Shown: piece after piece, positions 1-7,388 of the stretch
Numbering within the stretch: position 1 is the first letter of the stretch
Layout: the number at the start of each line of letters is the position of its first letter
NCBI GenBank assembly: GCA_040235555.1
Contig: JBECKZ010000180.1
Location: 1-20,116, forward strand
DNA length: 20,116 nucleotides
From: RI-92 sp040235555
Lineage (GTDB): Bacteria; Pseudomonadota; Gammaproteobacteria; UBA6429; Thiohalophilaceae
Direction of reading: 5' to 3'
Made by a program: the position numbers and the translations under genes
The notes under the pieces: generated by a model
The model's input: only the letters and a program-made list of their open reading frames with translations
The model's database searches: none
What the model was told of the DNA's origin: nothing

Positions 1-11
1 AAGGATAACTC

Positions 12-389
12 ATGATCGTCATCGACAGTGTTGAAAATGCCATGCGACATCTATCGGAAGGATATGTTATCGCCAAAGTCGCCGGTACCTACACCGGCAT
101 GACCACGGAATGTCGGGTGGCGGGAAGGTCAATGGGCATCAGGCATGATGAATGGTGGTTTACTCTGATACAACGTCATACCGGCCTGGTCTGTGGCACC
201 GTAAATAAAACTCTCTTTGTCGAGCTGTATCAGTACTTTTATATCACCGGCCAGGACGATCACAGGGATACAGGTCTCGGCAGATACTATGTGCTAAACG
301 ACTTCTGCCCGACCCAGGAATTTCCTCGATATAAACGCAAACTGGATTGCTGGAGTGATTACACCTCAAAACCGGGCACAAGCAATTAA
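12..389 (+). CDS. Hypothetical protein, 125 aa
   Basis: I do not recognise this family. The ATG is preceded by an AAGGA ribosome site right at the window edge, so the start is well supported, but any upstream partner gene is out of view. The product is soluble-looking, with no signal peptide or membrane segment, and is rich in aromatic residues (a WW pair near residue 48 and a Y-Q-Y-F-Y cluster near residue 73). It has four scattered cysteines (near 34, 61, 99 and 113) in no known metal-binding spacing. It lies 38 bp before the Rieske-like gene on the same strand and could be cotranscribed with it. A real gene is likely because of the ribosome site and non-random composition; no function is proposed. 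Confidence 0.6.
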   Translation: MIVIDSVENAMRHLSEGYVIAKVAGTYTGMTTECRVAGRSMGIRHDEWWFTLIQRHTGLVCGTVNKTLFVELYQYFYITGQDDHRDTGLGRYYVLNDFCPTQEFPRYKRKLDCWSDYTSKPGTSN

Positions 390-427
390 GGACTATTGTT
401 CTGCACGATCCAGTAATCATCATTGCC

Positions 428-976
428 ATGCAAGCTTTATCTACCGCTAACAAGAAGAAAACGCTAACCGCATTCATTCGCATCATGCTGCTGATCGGGC
501 TTGCACTGCTGGCCTATCCCTTTGTCGCCTCGCTTATGCAGTCGGACAACGCCGACAGGGAATCAACCCGATTTGACATCGCCAGCATGGCGCCGGGTTC
601 CTACAGGATCCTGCCGCTACCCGGACGCAAAATACTCTATGGTGAATACCGGCAATCCACGCTGCTGTTGAAAACGGCCAACGGTAAGTTGCACGCCTGG
701 ACTGTCCTGGTACATCAGGGTGCCGTGGGGATGCCGGACAAGTATTGGTGGCAACCGGCGTATGACTGCCAGCACTTCGGGCCCACCCTGGTCAATGGCA
801 GGATCGATGAGAACAAACCCCTGGAGTGTCACGATGCCAGTGCGGCTGTGGCCAATCGCAAACTGGACTGGCAATGGACAATTGATGGTAAGGCGCTCAG
901 CAGTACGATGACAGATATGATCCCCACTCGCGGTGACGTCGAGGGGGATTATTTTGTCCTGCAAGACAGCAACTAG
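428..976 (+). CDS. Membrane-anchored degenerate Rieske-like protein, 182 aa
   Basis: Residues 18-36 form one membrane helix after a short basic N-terminus, the layout of PetA-type Rieske proteins. The segment around residues 49-75 (I-A-S-M-A-P-G-S then P-G-R-K-I-L-Y-G) resembles the strand region before the cluster in cytochrome bc1 Rieske subunits. C114-Q-H116, 15 residues, then L132-E-C134-H135 matches the Rieske pattern C-x-H-x15-17-C-x2-H, except that the second cysteine ligand is leucine and the first disulfide cysteine is proline (residue 119). A normal [2Fe-2S] Rieske cluster is therefore unlikely without another ligand; C134 is nearby. The start has no clear ribosome site. The stop overlaps the stop of the convergent regulator gene. 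The family call is inference from spacing and layout; an unrelated small membrane-anchored protein is the alternative. Confidence 0.55.
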   Translation: MQALSTANKKKTLTAFIRIMLLIGLALLAYPFVASLMQSDNADRESTRFDIASMAPGSYRILPLPGRKILYGEYRQSTLLLKTANGKLHAWTVLVHQGAVGMPDKYWWQPAYDCQHFGPTLVNGRIDENKPLECHDASAAVANRKLDWQWTIDGKALSSTMTDMIPTRGDVEGDYFVLQDSN

Positions 977-2604
977 GCTTCGATCCCCAGCTTCACCATG
1001 CGATAGCGCAACTGGCGTGGCGTCAGGCCAAGGTTGATCGCGGCGCGGGTTTTGTTGCCGGCGGCCTGGCGCAGGGCCAGCACGATCTGTTCAGATTCAT
1101 CATCGCGTACCCAGGCGTAGGGACGGATACTGGAATCGTTATGCGGATAAACCTGTCCCGGCTGTGCATATACTGGCGCCACAGGTTCCTGATGACGTGG
1201 CAAAGCATGTTGCGGCATGGCCACCCGTGACTCTTCACCCAGGATGACATCGATCTCCGCCGGGCTGGCATTGTTGGTGTGCGCCATGAGTACCGCCCGT
1301 TTGATCACGTTCTCCAGCTGACGAATATTGCCGGGCCAGTCGAAACGCTCCAGCTTCTGCATGATGGTCTCATCCAGCACCACGTTACGGTTGTAATCAT
1401 GATTGGCTATATTAAGGAAGTGACGCGCCAGTAGACGGATGTCCTCCACCCGCTCACGTAACGGTGGCAGGTGAATCGGAAACACGTTCAGACGATAGAA
1501 CAGGTCCATACGAAAACGACCTTCGTTCACTGCCTGTTGCAAGTTGCGGTGGGTGGCGGCAATGATACGCACATCGACGCTGATCTCGCGAGTACCGCCA
1601 ACCCGCTGAATTACCTGTTCCTGTAGCATGCGCAATAGTTTGGCCTGCAAATCAAAATCCAGGTCACCGATCTCATCCAGGAACAAGGTGCCGCCACTGG
1701 CCAGTTCGATCTTGCCTTTCTTGCTTTGAGTAGCCCCGGTAAACGCGCCCTTCTCGTGCCCGAATAATTCCGATTCGATGAGGTCCTGCGGGATCGCAGC
1801 GCAGTTGATCGCCACGAACGCTGCATCCTTGCGATGACTGGCCAGGTGCAACATGCGCGCAAATTTTTCCTTGCCGGTTCCGGATTCACCGGTGAGTAAC
1901 ACGCTCACCTGGGTATTGGCCACGCGATAGGCCTGGCGCAATGAAGCCTGTAAGGCCGGGCTCTCGCCAAGGATACCGAAGTTACTGCCGTGGTTATCCA
2001 GCGCATTTTTCAGATACAGGTTTTCGTTGATCAACTCTGCAGTCTGTTCTGCGATCAAACGATTCACTGTCAGGATCTGGCTGATAAAGGTGGCAATGAT
2101 GCGTAACGTGGTGATGTCCTTGTCGAAAGCACGCTGACGCATGCGCAGGCGATGCACCGCCAGTACACCGATGGGTTTATCATCGCGTAACAGGGGTAAG
2201 GCGAGGTAGGCCACAGTTTCGTTAGGTAACACGGTGCGCGACACGGCACGGCCAAGATAAGACGGCTCATCGTCGATGTTCTGGATCAAGGCAGTCTGGC
2301 CGGTCTTCATCACCCGACCACTCACGCCCTCACCCAGGCTGTAAACTCCTCGTTCACGTTCTTCGCGGGTCAGACCGTAGGCATAACGAATATGCAAAAC
2401 CCCGGTCTTTTCATCCGGGATCAATACGCGTCCGCGATTAAGTCCCAGTAACTGCGATAACAACCGTAAAATATTCTGGATGGCAAATTCCGGTTCAGTG
2501 GAATGGGCGATCAACTTGGCGGCTTGTTCAATTACGACGACATCGGACTGTTCCGTGTTTGTCCCGACTTCCGTTTCAACCGGATTTAGACTTTCGGCAA
2601 TCAT
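973..2604 (-). CDS. NifA-like sigma-54 enhancer-binding regulator with GAF domain
   Basis: This activator would drive sigma-54 promoters by ATP-dependent remodelling of RNA polymerase. In the longest reading (549 aa from an ATG at 2622), a GAF sensor covers about residues 30-185. The AAA+ domain follows, with Walker A GESGTGKE near 245, the sigma-54 contact loop GAFTGA at 292-297, Walker B (L-F-L-D-E-I) near 313-318, arginine-finger region F-R-M-D-L-F-Y-R near 370, and P-G-N-I-R-Q-L-E near 430. A Fis-type helix-turn-helix ends the protein (about 519-547, T-P-R-Q-L-R-Y-R as in NifA). I prefer the ATG at 2604, which follows AGGAG by 5 bases; the 2622 ATG has GGAG 4 bases upstream and stays possible. 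There is only one cysteine in the AAA+ part, so the oxygen-sensing cysteine set of rhizobial NifA is absent. It follows the ABC genes on the same strand after about 180 bp and has its own promoter. The effector is unknown. Confidence 0.9.
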   Translation of the reverse strand: MIAESLNPVETEVGTNTEQSDVVVIEQAAKLIAHSTEPEFAIQNILRLLSQLLGLNRGRVLIPDEKTGVLHIRYAYGLTREERERGVYSLGEGVSGRVMKTGQTALIQNIDDEPSYLGRAVSRTVLPNETVAYLALPLLRDDKPIGVLAVHRLRMRQRAFDKDITTLRIIATFISQILTVNRLIAEQTAELINENLYLKNALDNHGSNFGILGESPALQASLRQAYRVANTQVSVLLTGESGTGKEKFARMLHLASHRKDAAFVAINCAAIPQDLIESELFGHEKGAFTGATQSKKGKIELASGGTLFLDEIGDLDFDLQAKLLRMLQEQVIQRVGGTREISVDVRIIAATHRNLQQAVNEGRFRMDLFYRLNVFPIHLPPLRERVEDIRLLARHFLNIANHDYNRNVVLDETIMQKLERFDWPGNIRQLENVIKRAVLMAHTNNASPAEIDVILGEESRVAMPQHALPRHQEPVAPVYAQPGQVYPHNDSSIRPYAWVRDDESEQIVLALRQAAGNKTRAAINLGLTPRQLRYRMVKLGIEA

Positions 2605-2643
2605 ACGTTCTCCTGTGCTCATAACTCTCCGTCTGTACCCGGT

Positions 2644-2671
2644 GTTATAGCAAGGGTCGTACCATTGTTAA
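2644..2671 (-). promoter_or_regulatory. Sigma-70 promoter of the enhancer-binding regulator
   Basis: On the minus strand, TTAACA (2671-2666; 5/6 match to the -35 box), a 16-bp spacer and TATAAC (2649-2644; 5/6 match to the -10 box) predict a start near 2637. That leaves a leader of about 15-33 bases. The -35 box lies inside the palindrome at 2663-2676, so a protein bound there should block RNA polymerase. Prediction by eye only. Confidence 0.5.
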
Positions 2672-2676
2672 CAATG
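2663..2676. promoter_or_regulatory. Palindromic operator over the regulator promoter
   Basis: CATTGTTAACAATG is a perfect 14-bp palindrome covering the -35 box of the regulator promoter. Its core ATTGT-TA-ACAAT differs only in the central two bases from ATTGT-CG-ACAAT at 5861-5872, upstream of the sigma-54 promoter of the ABC operon. The position fits autorepression by the NifA-like protein, a common arrangement for enhancer-binding regulators. That the same protein binds both is inference. Confidence 0.5.
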
Positions 2677-2803
2677 TAAGAAACACGTGGGCTTATCGTG
2701 CTGATCTGGATCGGTTTTAATATTCCGGGAAAACTCGCACGCAACATTTTAGTGCGGGTTGCACTCATATGATCCTGTACAGAGATTTAAATGAGAATTA
2801 TTG

Positions 2804-3649
2804 TTAACTCTCAATACGCCAGCTGAACATTTTTATCAGGCGCACGCACAGACTATCCAGTACATAACCAATGACACCAATCACCAGCACAATCGCCATC
2901 AGCAAATCGTATTCCAGCGTATCGCGTGCATCGTTGATCGCGTAACCGAGACCACTGGTAACACCCAGGTATTCCGCCGGGACCAATACGATCCAGGCCA
3001 CTCCAACGGCGAGACGAATCCCGGCAAACACATCCTGCGCAATCGCCGGCAGGATGATCCGAGCCAGCATCTGGATGCCACCGGCACCCAGGTTCTTGGC
3101 CACGGTAAACCACAGCGGATCGATACGTCGCACACCATGCGCAGTGGAAAACATGATCGGCCACACCGCGGCAACCATAATCAAAAAGATGATCGCACTG
3201 TCCCAACTGGCGAAGGCGAGTACTGCGATCGGCATCCACGCCAGAGGACTGATCATACGCAGGAACTGAAACGGGATGTGCGTTACCGATTGCATGGCAC
3301 GGAACATCCCGATACTGATCCCCACCGGTACACCGATACAGATGGCCCACAACAGGCCCATGCCAATGCGATACAGACTGGGATGAATGATGTTCCACAG
3401 ATTACCCGAGACCACCACCTCCCACAGTTTGGCGAAGGCCGGCCCCGGTCCAAACCCGGCAAAGGAATCGGTATCCGGATTGGAAGCAATCACGTAACCG
3501 CCGAGCCACCACAGACCCAACAGTAACGCCACACCCAACACCGGATAGGCCAGGCGTTGCGATATGGCAAGCAGGTATTTGGCCCCGCCATCCTTGGCGG
3601 GTATTAGCCAATGTGCACTCATTACTGTTGTATTTCGTTGCGAACTCAC
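2804..3649 (-). CDS. NitT/TauT-type ABC transporter permease
   Basis: This inner-membrane permease (281 aa, about six to seven membrane helices) would form the channel of a nitrate/sulfonate/bicarbonate-class importer. The ABC-contact EAA loop is visible around residues 170-200 (G-A-G-G-x-Q-M-L-A-R-I-I-L-P-A-I near 187-202), followed by A-G-I-R-L-A-V-G-V-A-W near 209-219, typical of SsuC/NrtB relatives. The GTG start at 3649 overlaps the stop of the binding-protein gene by four bases, arguing for translational coupling. An internal ATG at codon 10 is a weaker alternative. Length is normal for the family. The substrate cannot be read from the permease. Confidence 0.92.
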   Translation of the reverse strand: MSSQRNTTVMSAHWLIPAKDGGAKYLLAISQRLAYPVLGVALLLGLWWLGGYVIASNPDTDSFAGFGPGPAFAKLWEVVVSGNLWNIIHPSLYRIGMGLLWAICIGVPVGISIGMFRAMQSVTHIPFQFLRMISPLAWMPIAVLAFASWDSAIIFLIMVAAVWPIMFSTAHGVRRIDPLWFTVAKNLGAGGIQMLARIILPAIAQDVFAGIRLAVGVAWIVLVPAEYLGVTSGLGYAINDARDTLEYDLLMAIVLVIGVIGYVLDSLCVRLIKMFSWRIES

Positions 3650-4887
3650 AATGAAATCACCTCTTCACGTTCAAACGGGTTCTTCGGATCCACACCCGGC
3701 GCTGTTTCCCAGCCCTTGTACTTGGCCATCGCGGTCTTGACGTAGTGGTAGTCCACCAGGTCGTTGGCAACGAAGTTGGGATCCAGTTTCTTCAGGAAGG
3801 TATCGTCGCCACTGACCAGGGTCTTGTTCATCGCCTCAACAATGAACTTGGTGGCTGACGGATACGGATACGGCGAGAAGTCGATACGCCCGCTACCCCA
3901 GTCGGCATGCTGGATCGCCGCCGGCTTGGAATATTCCGCGACGTTGTAGTCGGTCATGGCACGTTCCACCACCTTGGCAGGCATCGGTAGATACTTCTTG
4001 CCGTTCTTCGACAACATGTGCGCCACTTCTTTCTTGTTTTGCTGCGCGTAAACTTCGGCGCGCACGATGGCATTCATCACCTTCTGGGTCCAGGTCGGTT
4101 TGGCCTTGACCACGTCTTCGTTCATGCACACCACGCAGCAGGGATGGTTTTTCCAGATGTCACCGGTAAAACGCAGCATCTTGCCTTTTGCCAACAACTC
4201 GCCCGCAGCGTTGAACGGTTCGGCCACGATAAAGGCATCGATTTTCTTCGACGCCAGTGCCGGCGGCATATCCGGTGGCGGCATGACCTGCAGGTTAACT
4301 TCATCCGGCGCCAGTTTCGCGGTTTGCGGCTTGATTACCGGTTTCAGACCAGCGTGGCGCAGGCCCATTTGCAAAATGATGTTGTGCATTGAATACCAGT
4401 ACGGTACCGCAATCTGCATCCCACCCAGATCCTTGAACGAGGTCGCGCCAGTGTGTTTACCGACGACCAGACCGGAGCCGTTGATGTGGGCCCAGGACAT
4501 GATCTTGACCGGGAAGTTGTTGTTGTAACGCATCCACACCGGGATCGGTTTCAGGAAATGCACCAGGTTCACCTTGCCCGCGGCAAACGCCTCGACCAGC
4601 GGCGACCAACCACGAATCAGGGTCGGCTTCTCGGCTTTCAGACCTTCGTCTTCGAAATAACCCATGGCATGGGCTACTAACAGCGAGGTGGCGTCGGTGA
4701 TCGGCAGATAACCGATGCGTACCACCTCATCATCCGCCGAAGATGCTGCAGCACGCAGCGTACTGGGCAGGGTCAAGCCCGCTGCCATCATGCCGCCGGC
4801 AGCGAGCATATCCATGAGGAAATCACGCCGACTCATCTCAAACTTCTGGAGGTAATCCAGTTCCTTTACATCGTCTTTCTTTGCCAT
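3646..4887 (-). CDS. Tat-exported NitT/TauT-type ABC solute-binding protein
   Basis: This periplasmic binding protein (413 aa) would deliver an unknown small anion or related solute to the permease. A twin-arginine signal lies at about residues 18-48: S-R-R-D-F-L, then an Ala/Gly/Met-rich hydrophobic stretch ending near A-A-A. The mature domain begins V-R-I-G-Y-L-P-I-T-D-A, with G-Y-F-E-D-E-G-L and a V-H-F-L-K-P-I-P segment, placing it nearer the NrtA/CmpA branch than lipoprotein or Sec-exported SsuA/TauA types. There is no lipobox. The ATG is preceded by GGGAG at 7 bases. It sits 43 bp after the ATPase gene and overlaps the permease by 4 bp. Nitrate, cyanate, bicarbonate and sulfonates are all possible; no assimilatory enzyme lies beside it to decide. 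Confidence 0.9.
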   Translation of the reverse strand: MAKKDDVKELDYLQKFEMSRRDFLMDMLAAGGMMAAGLTLPSTLRAAASSADDEVVRIGYLPITDATSLLVAHAMGYFEDEGLKAEKPTLIRGWSPLVEAFAAGKVNLVHFLKPIPVWMRYNNNFPVKIMSWAHINGSGLVVGKHTGATSFKDLGGMQIAVPYWYSMHNIILQMGLRHAGLKPVIKPQTAKLAPDEVNLQVMPPPDMPPALASKKIDAFIVAEPFNAAGELLAKGKMLRFTGDIWKNHPCCVVCMNEDVVKAKPTWTQKVMNAIVRAEVYAQQNKKEVAHMLSKNGKKYLPMPAKVVERAMTDYNVAEYSKPAAIQHADWGSGRIDFSPYPYPSATKFIVEAMNKTLVSGDDTFLKKLDPNFVANDLVDYHYVKTAMAKYKGWETAPGVDPKNPFEREEVISL

Positions 4888-4930
4888 AACTAGTCTCCCG
4901 GACTCACAAACTTGTTTAACATACGAACCG

Positions 4931-5722
4931 TTAGGCCACTGCCACCTGCTGTTGCTGGTGCAAAGGCGTCACATTACTTGTCTTTGCATTACTGCTATCA
5001 CTGAACTGCTGCATGAGTTGTTCTCGCAGAGTGGAATACTCGCGCTGTTCACGATTGCGCGGATACGGCAGCTCCACCTTCAACTCACCCACGATCTGGC
5101 CCGGCCCCGAAGACATGATCAGCACCCGGCCGCTCATGGCGATGGCCTCATCGATATCGTGGGTGACGATCACCAGGGTAATGCCCTTCTTGCGCGCAAT
5201 GGCGGAAACCTCGTCCTGCAGACTCATGCGAGTGAAGGCATCCAGTGCAGAGAACGGCTCATCCAGTAACAACAATTCGGGATCGGTGGCGAGGGAACGT
5301 GCCAGCGCCACGCGCTGCTGCTGACCACCGGACAACTGTTGGACATTGACGTTGGCCTTGTCAGCGAGACCGACCAGTTCAAGTAATTCAGCAATACGTT
5401 CTTCGTTGCCCTTCTTCTCCCCAGCAAACACCAGACCGAGTTCGGCGTTTTGTTTGACGGTCATCCACGGATACAGCGAAGGACGCTGGAACATCATGTT
5501 CCACTTGGCGCTGGGCTTGCTTACCTGCTTGCCGTGGATACGCACGCAACCTTCGCTCGGCATGGTCAGCCCCGCCAGCATGTGTAACAGGGTGGATTTG
5601 CCACATCCACTGCGCCCAATCAGTGCAACCTGCTCGCCACTTTCGATGGTGACCGCAATTTCCTTCAGGGTTGGCTGCTTCTGACCCTTAAAGGTATGGG
5701 AAATGTAATCAATGCTGAGCAA
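4931..5722 (-). CDS. NitT/TauT-type ABC transporter ATPase
   Basis: This cytoplasmic ATPase powers the importer. In the longest frame (GTG at 5740, 269 aa) it shows Walker A GRSGCGKST near residues 42-50, the Q-loop at F-Q-R-P near 84, signature L-S-G-G-Q-Q-Q near 136-142, Walker B L-L-L-L-D-E-P near 156-162 and the switch histidine in T-H-D near 194. I chose the TTG at 5722 because AGGAG lies 7 bases before it, whereas the GTG at 5740 has no ribosome site and sits upstream of that AGGAG; both agree with the transcription start predicted from the sigma-54 promoter. It is first in the order ATPase, binding protein, permease. Confidence 0.92.
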   Translation of the reverse strand: MLSIDYISHTFKGQKQPTLKEIAVTIESGEQVALIGRSGCGKSTLLHMLAGLTMPSEGCVRIHGKQVSKPSAKWNMMFQRPSLYPWMTVKQNAELGLVFAGEKKGNEERIAELLELVGLADKANVNVQQLSGGQQQRVALARSLATDPELLLLDEPFSALDAFTRMSLQDEVSAIARKKGITLVIVTHDIDEAIAMSGRVLIMSSGPGQIVGELKVELPYPRNREQREYSTLREQLMQQFSDSSNAKTSNVTPLHQQQQVAVA

Positions 5723-5775
5723 AGCGCTTCTCCTACTCACAGTTAAATCAGCAAAATAATCGTTACAAAATTAAT

Positions 5776-5791
5776 TGCAGCAACCGTGCCA
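5776..5791 (-). promoter_or_regulatory. Sigma-54 (-24/-12) promoter of the ABC operon
   Basis: The minus strand reads TGGCACGGTTGCTGCA. Against the sigma-54 consensus TGGCACG-N4-TTGCW it differs at one position (C for the first T of TTGC), and the invariant GG and GC are correctly spaced. The predicted start is near 5765, about 40 bases before the preferred TTG start of the ATPase. A sigma-54-dependent activator is encoded in the same gene block. This match is unlikely to be chance at this location, though I have not counted background matches. Confidence 0.8.
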
Positions 5792-5860
5792 AAGCACTAA
5801 ATAGACGAAAATAGCTTGTTTTCAGGGGGTTAGTTAAAAAAGGGGTTCTGGACAAAGCAC

Positions 5861-5904
5861 ATTGTCGACAATTATGGACAATCTCGGCTGAACAATGTGT
5901 TCAG
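5861..5904. promoter_or_regulatory. Probable enhancer (UAS): paired palindromes
   Basis: Two perfect inverted repeats lie 70-115 bp upstream of the sigma-54 promoter, the usual distance for enhancer-binding proteins: ATTGTCGACAAT (5861-5872) and CTGAACA-ATG-TGTTCAG (5888-5904). ACAAT occurs three times (5868, 5878, 5892), and ATTGTC-N10-GACAAT can also be read across 5861-5882. The NifA motif TGT-N10-ACA is not met exactly; the nearest reading is TGT-N12-ACA. Likely bound by the regulator encoded at 973-2604. The antiporter gene diverges at 6135, so an effect on it cannot be excluded. Confidence 0.55.
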
Positions 5905-6134
5905 TGGTTTAATTCAAAGTGGACACGTCGGAAACTTTTTTACTTTCTCACCGAGAACAAACGGCAATCCCGGCAGTTGTTCTGGCTTCTGTTTGGGATA
6001 ACAGGACGGAGGCAATGGCCTGCTGCCCTGCGCGCACAAGCTGATGCCACGCATCACCGGCTATACTTCAATCAGGATCATTGTTCGCGCAGTAGTTTGA
6101 CTCTCACACACGGGCGACACGGAGGAAGCACCGT

Positions 6135-7382
6135 ATGAGTCTGTTTCATGCCATTGGCCTCATTGTGACGCTGGTCGCGGTGTTCGGCTACTTGAATTAT
6201 CGATTAGTACGACTCCCTGACATTATCGGTATCACGGTAATTGGGCTGGTCGTATCAATCGCCGTGGCCGTGATTGGTAGTTACGATCCATCCGTGGCGC
6301 AATGGGCGCAAGCTGCAGTTTCCGGGATTGATTTTTCGCAAGTCGTCTTCCACGGCATGCTCGGTATGCTGTTGTTTGCCGGTAGCCTGCACGTCAATCT
6401 TGACGATATCTGGGGCGAGAAATGGTTCATCCTGATACTGGCGACCTTCGGAATGACACTGTCCACTTTCCTGGTAGGAACAGGATTTTATTACGGTACA
6501 GCAGCGCTCAACCTGCATCTGCCCTATATTTACTGCCTGCTCTTCGGTGCCCTGATCTCACCAACCGACCCTATAGCGGTATTGGCTGTACTGCGCAAGG
6601 TCGGCGTACCCAAAAACCTGGAAACCAAATTTACCGGGGAGAGCCTGTTTAACGATGGCACCGGCGTAGTGGTGTTCGTCACCCTGTTACGCATCGCAGG
6701 CAGTGGTCATGACACCTCGGTGCCTGAGGTATTACGCCTGCACGCAGAGGAGGTATTGGGTGGAATCGCGGTCGGTGTTGTACTCGGTTATCTCGGCTAC
6801 TATTTTTTAAAGGGCGTTGACAGTTACGCAGTGGAGATCCTGATCACCCTGTCACTGGCGACCGGTGGCTATGCCATCGCGGATTCTCTGCACACCTCGG
6901 CACCGATCGCAGTTGTATTGATGGGACTGTTGATCGGTAACAAGGGCAAGGAAGTCGCAATGTCCGCGTTGACGCGCCGGAATCTGTTTTCCTTCTGGGA
7001 ATTTGTCGATGAACTGCTGAACCTGCTGTTGTTCGGGCTGATCGGGCTGGAGGTGATTGCACTGTCACTGTCGCTCCACCATGTGATGGTTGGCCTGCTC
7101 ACCGTACCCATCGTGTTGCTGGCGCGCTGGATCAGCGTTGGCCTGCCGATCATTTCCCTAAGGCGCTTTCGTGTATTTATGCCGAATACGATCAAGATCA
7201 TGACCTGGGGCGGTTTGCGTGGCGGCATCGCCGTGGCGCTGGCGCTCTCGCTGCCCAGTTTCGCCGGACGTGAGATCATCGTCGGCGCGACCTATGTCGT
7301 GGTGATTTTCAGTATCCTGGTGCAGGCATTGACTATCGAACGGCTGATACGGCGCTGGCAATCAACCGCAAACAGGAGGTAA
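6135..7382 (+). CDS. NhaP-type cation:proton antiporter (CPA1 family)
   Basis: This 415-residue inner-membrane protein has about twelve hydrophobic segments and would exchange Na+ or K+ for protons. Key CPA1 features are S-P-T-D-P at residues 142-146 (unwound helix) and E-S-L-F-N-D-G-T-G at 169-177, whose N173-D174 pair is the ion-binding motif of electroneutral CPA1 exchangers. Length fits bacterial NhaP without a long C-terminal regulatory tail. The ATG follows GGAGG by 9 bases. Its stop codon abuts the ribosome site of the downstream pyrophosphatase remnant, so the two were once an operon. Cation choice cannot be read from sequence. A Na+/H+ exchanger is the default call. Confidence 0.9.
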   Translation: MSLFHAIGLIVTLVAVFGYLNYRLVRLPDIIGITVIGLVVSIAVAVIGSYDPSVAQWAQAAVSGIDFSQVVFHGMLGMLLFAGSLHVNLDDIWGEKWFILILATFGMTLSTFLVGTGFYYGTAALNLHLPYIYCLLFGALISPTDPIAVLAVLRKVGVPKNLETKFTGESLFNDGTGVVVFVTLLRIAGSGHDTSVPEVLRLHAEEVLGGIAVGVVLGYLGYYFLKGVDSYAVEILITLSLATGGYAIADSLHTSAPIAVVLMGLLIGNKGKEVAMSALTRRNLFSFWEFVDELLNLLLFGLIGLEVIALSLSLHHVMVGLLTVPIVLLARWISVGLPIISLRRFRVFMPNTIKIMTWGGLRGGIAVALALSLPSFAGREIIVGATYVVVIFSILVQALTIERLIRRWQSTANRR

Positions 7383-7388
7383 CTACCC

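Noticed and set aside
2736..2756. CGCAC...GTGCG hairpin followed by AGTTTT as a terminator after the permease
   Set aside because: The stem is only 5 bp with an 11-base loop and a poor T-run; an alternative GCAAC/GTTGC pairing competes. Too weak to call.
2801..3526. Long 241-codon open frame on the plus strand
   Set aside because: It is exactly antisense to the permease, rich in His/Gln/Arg/Thr with no fold pattern, and has no ribosome site. The minus strand has clear family motifs.
4018..4528. Two overlapping plus-strand open frames inside the binding-protein gene
   Set aside because: Antisense to a well supported periplasmic protein; composition and lack of start signals mark them as shadows.
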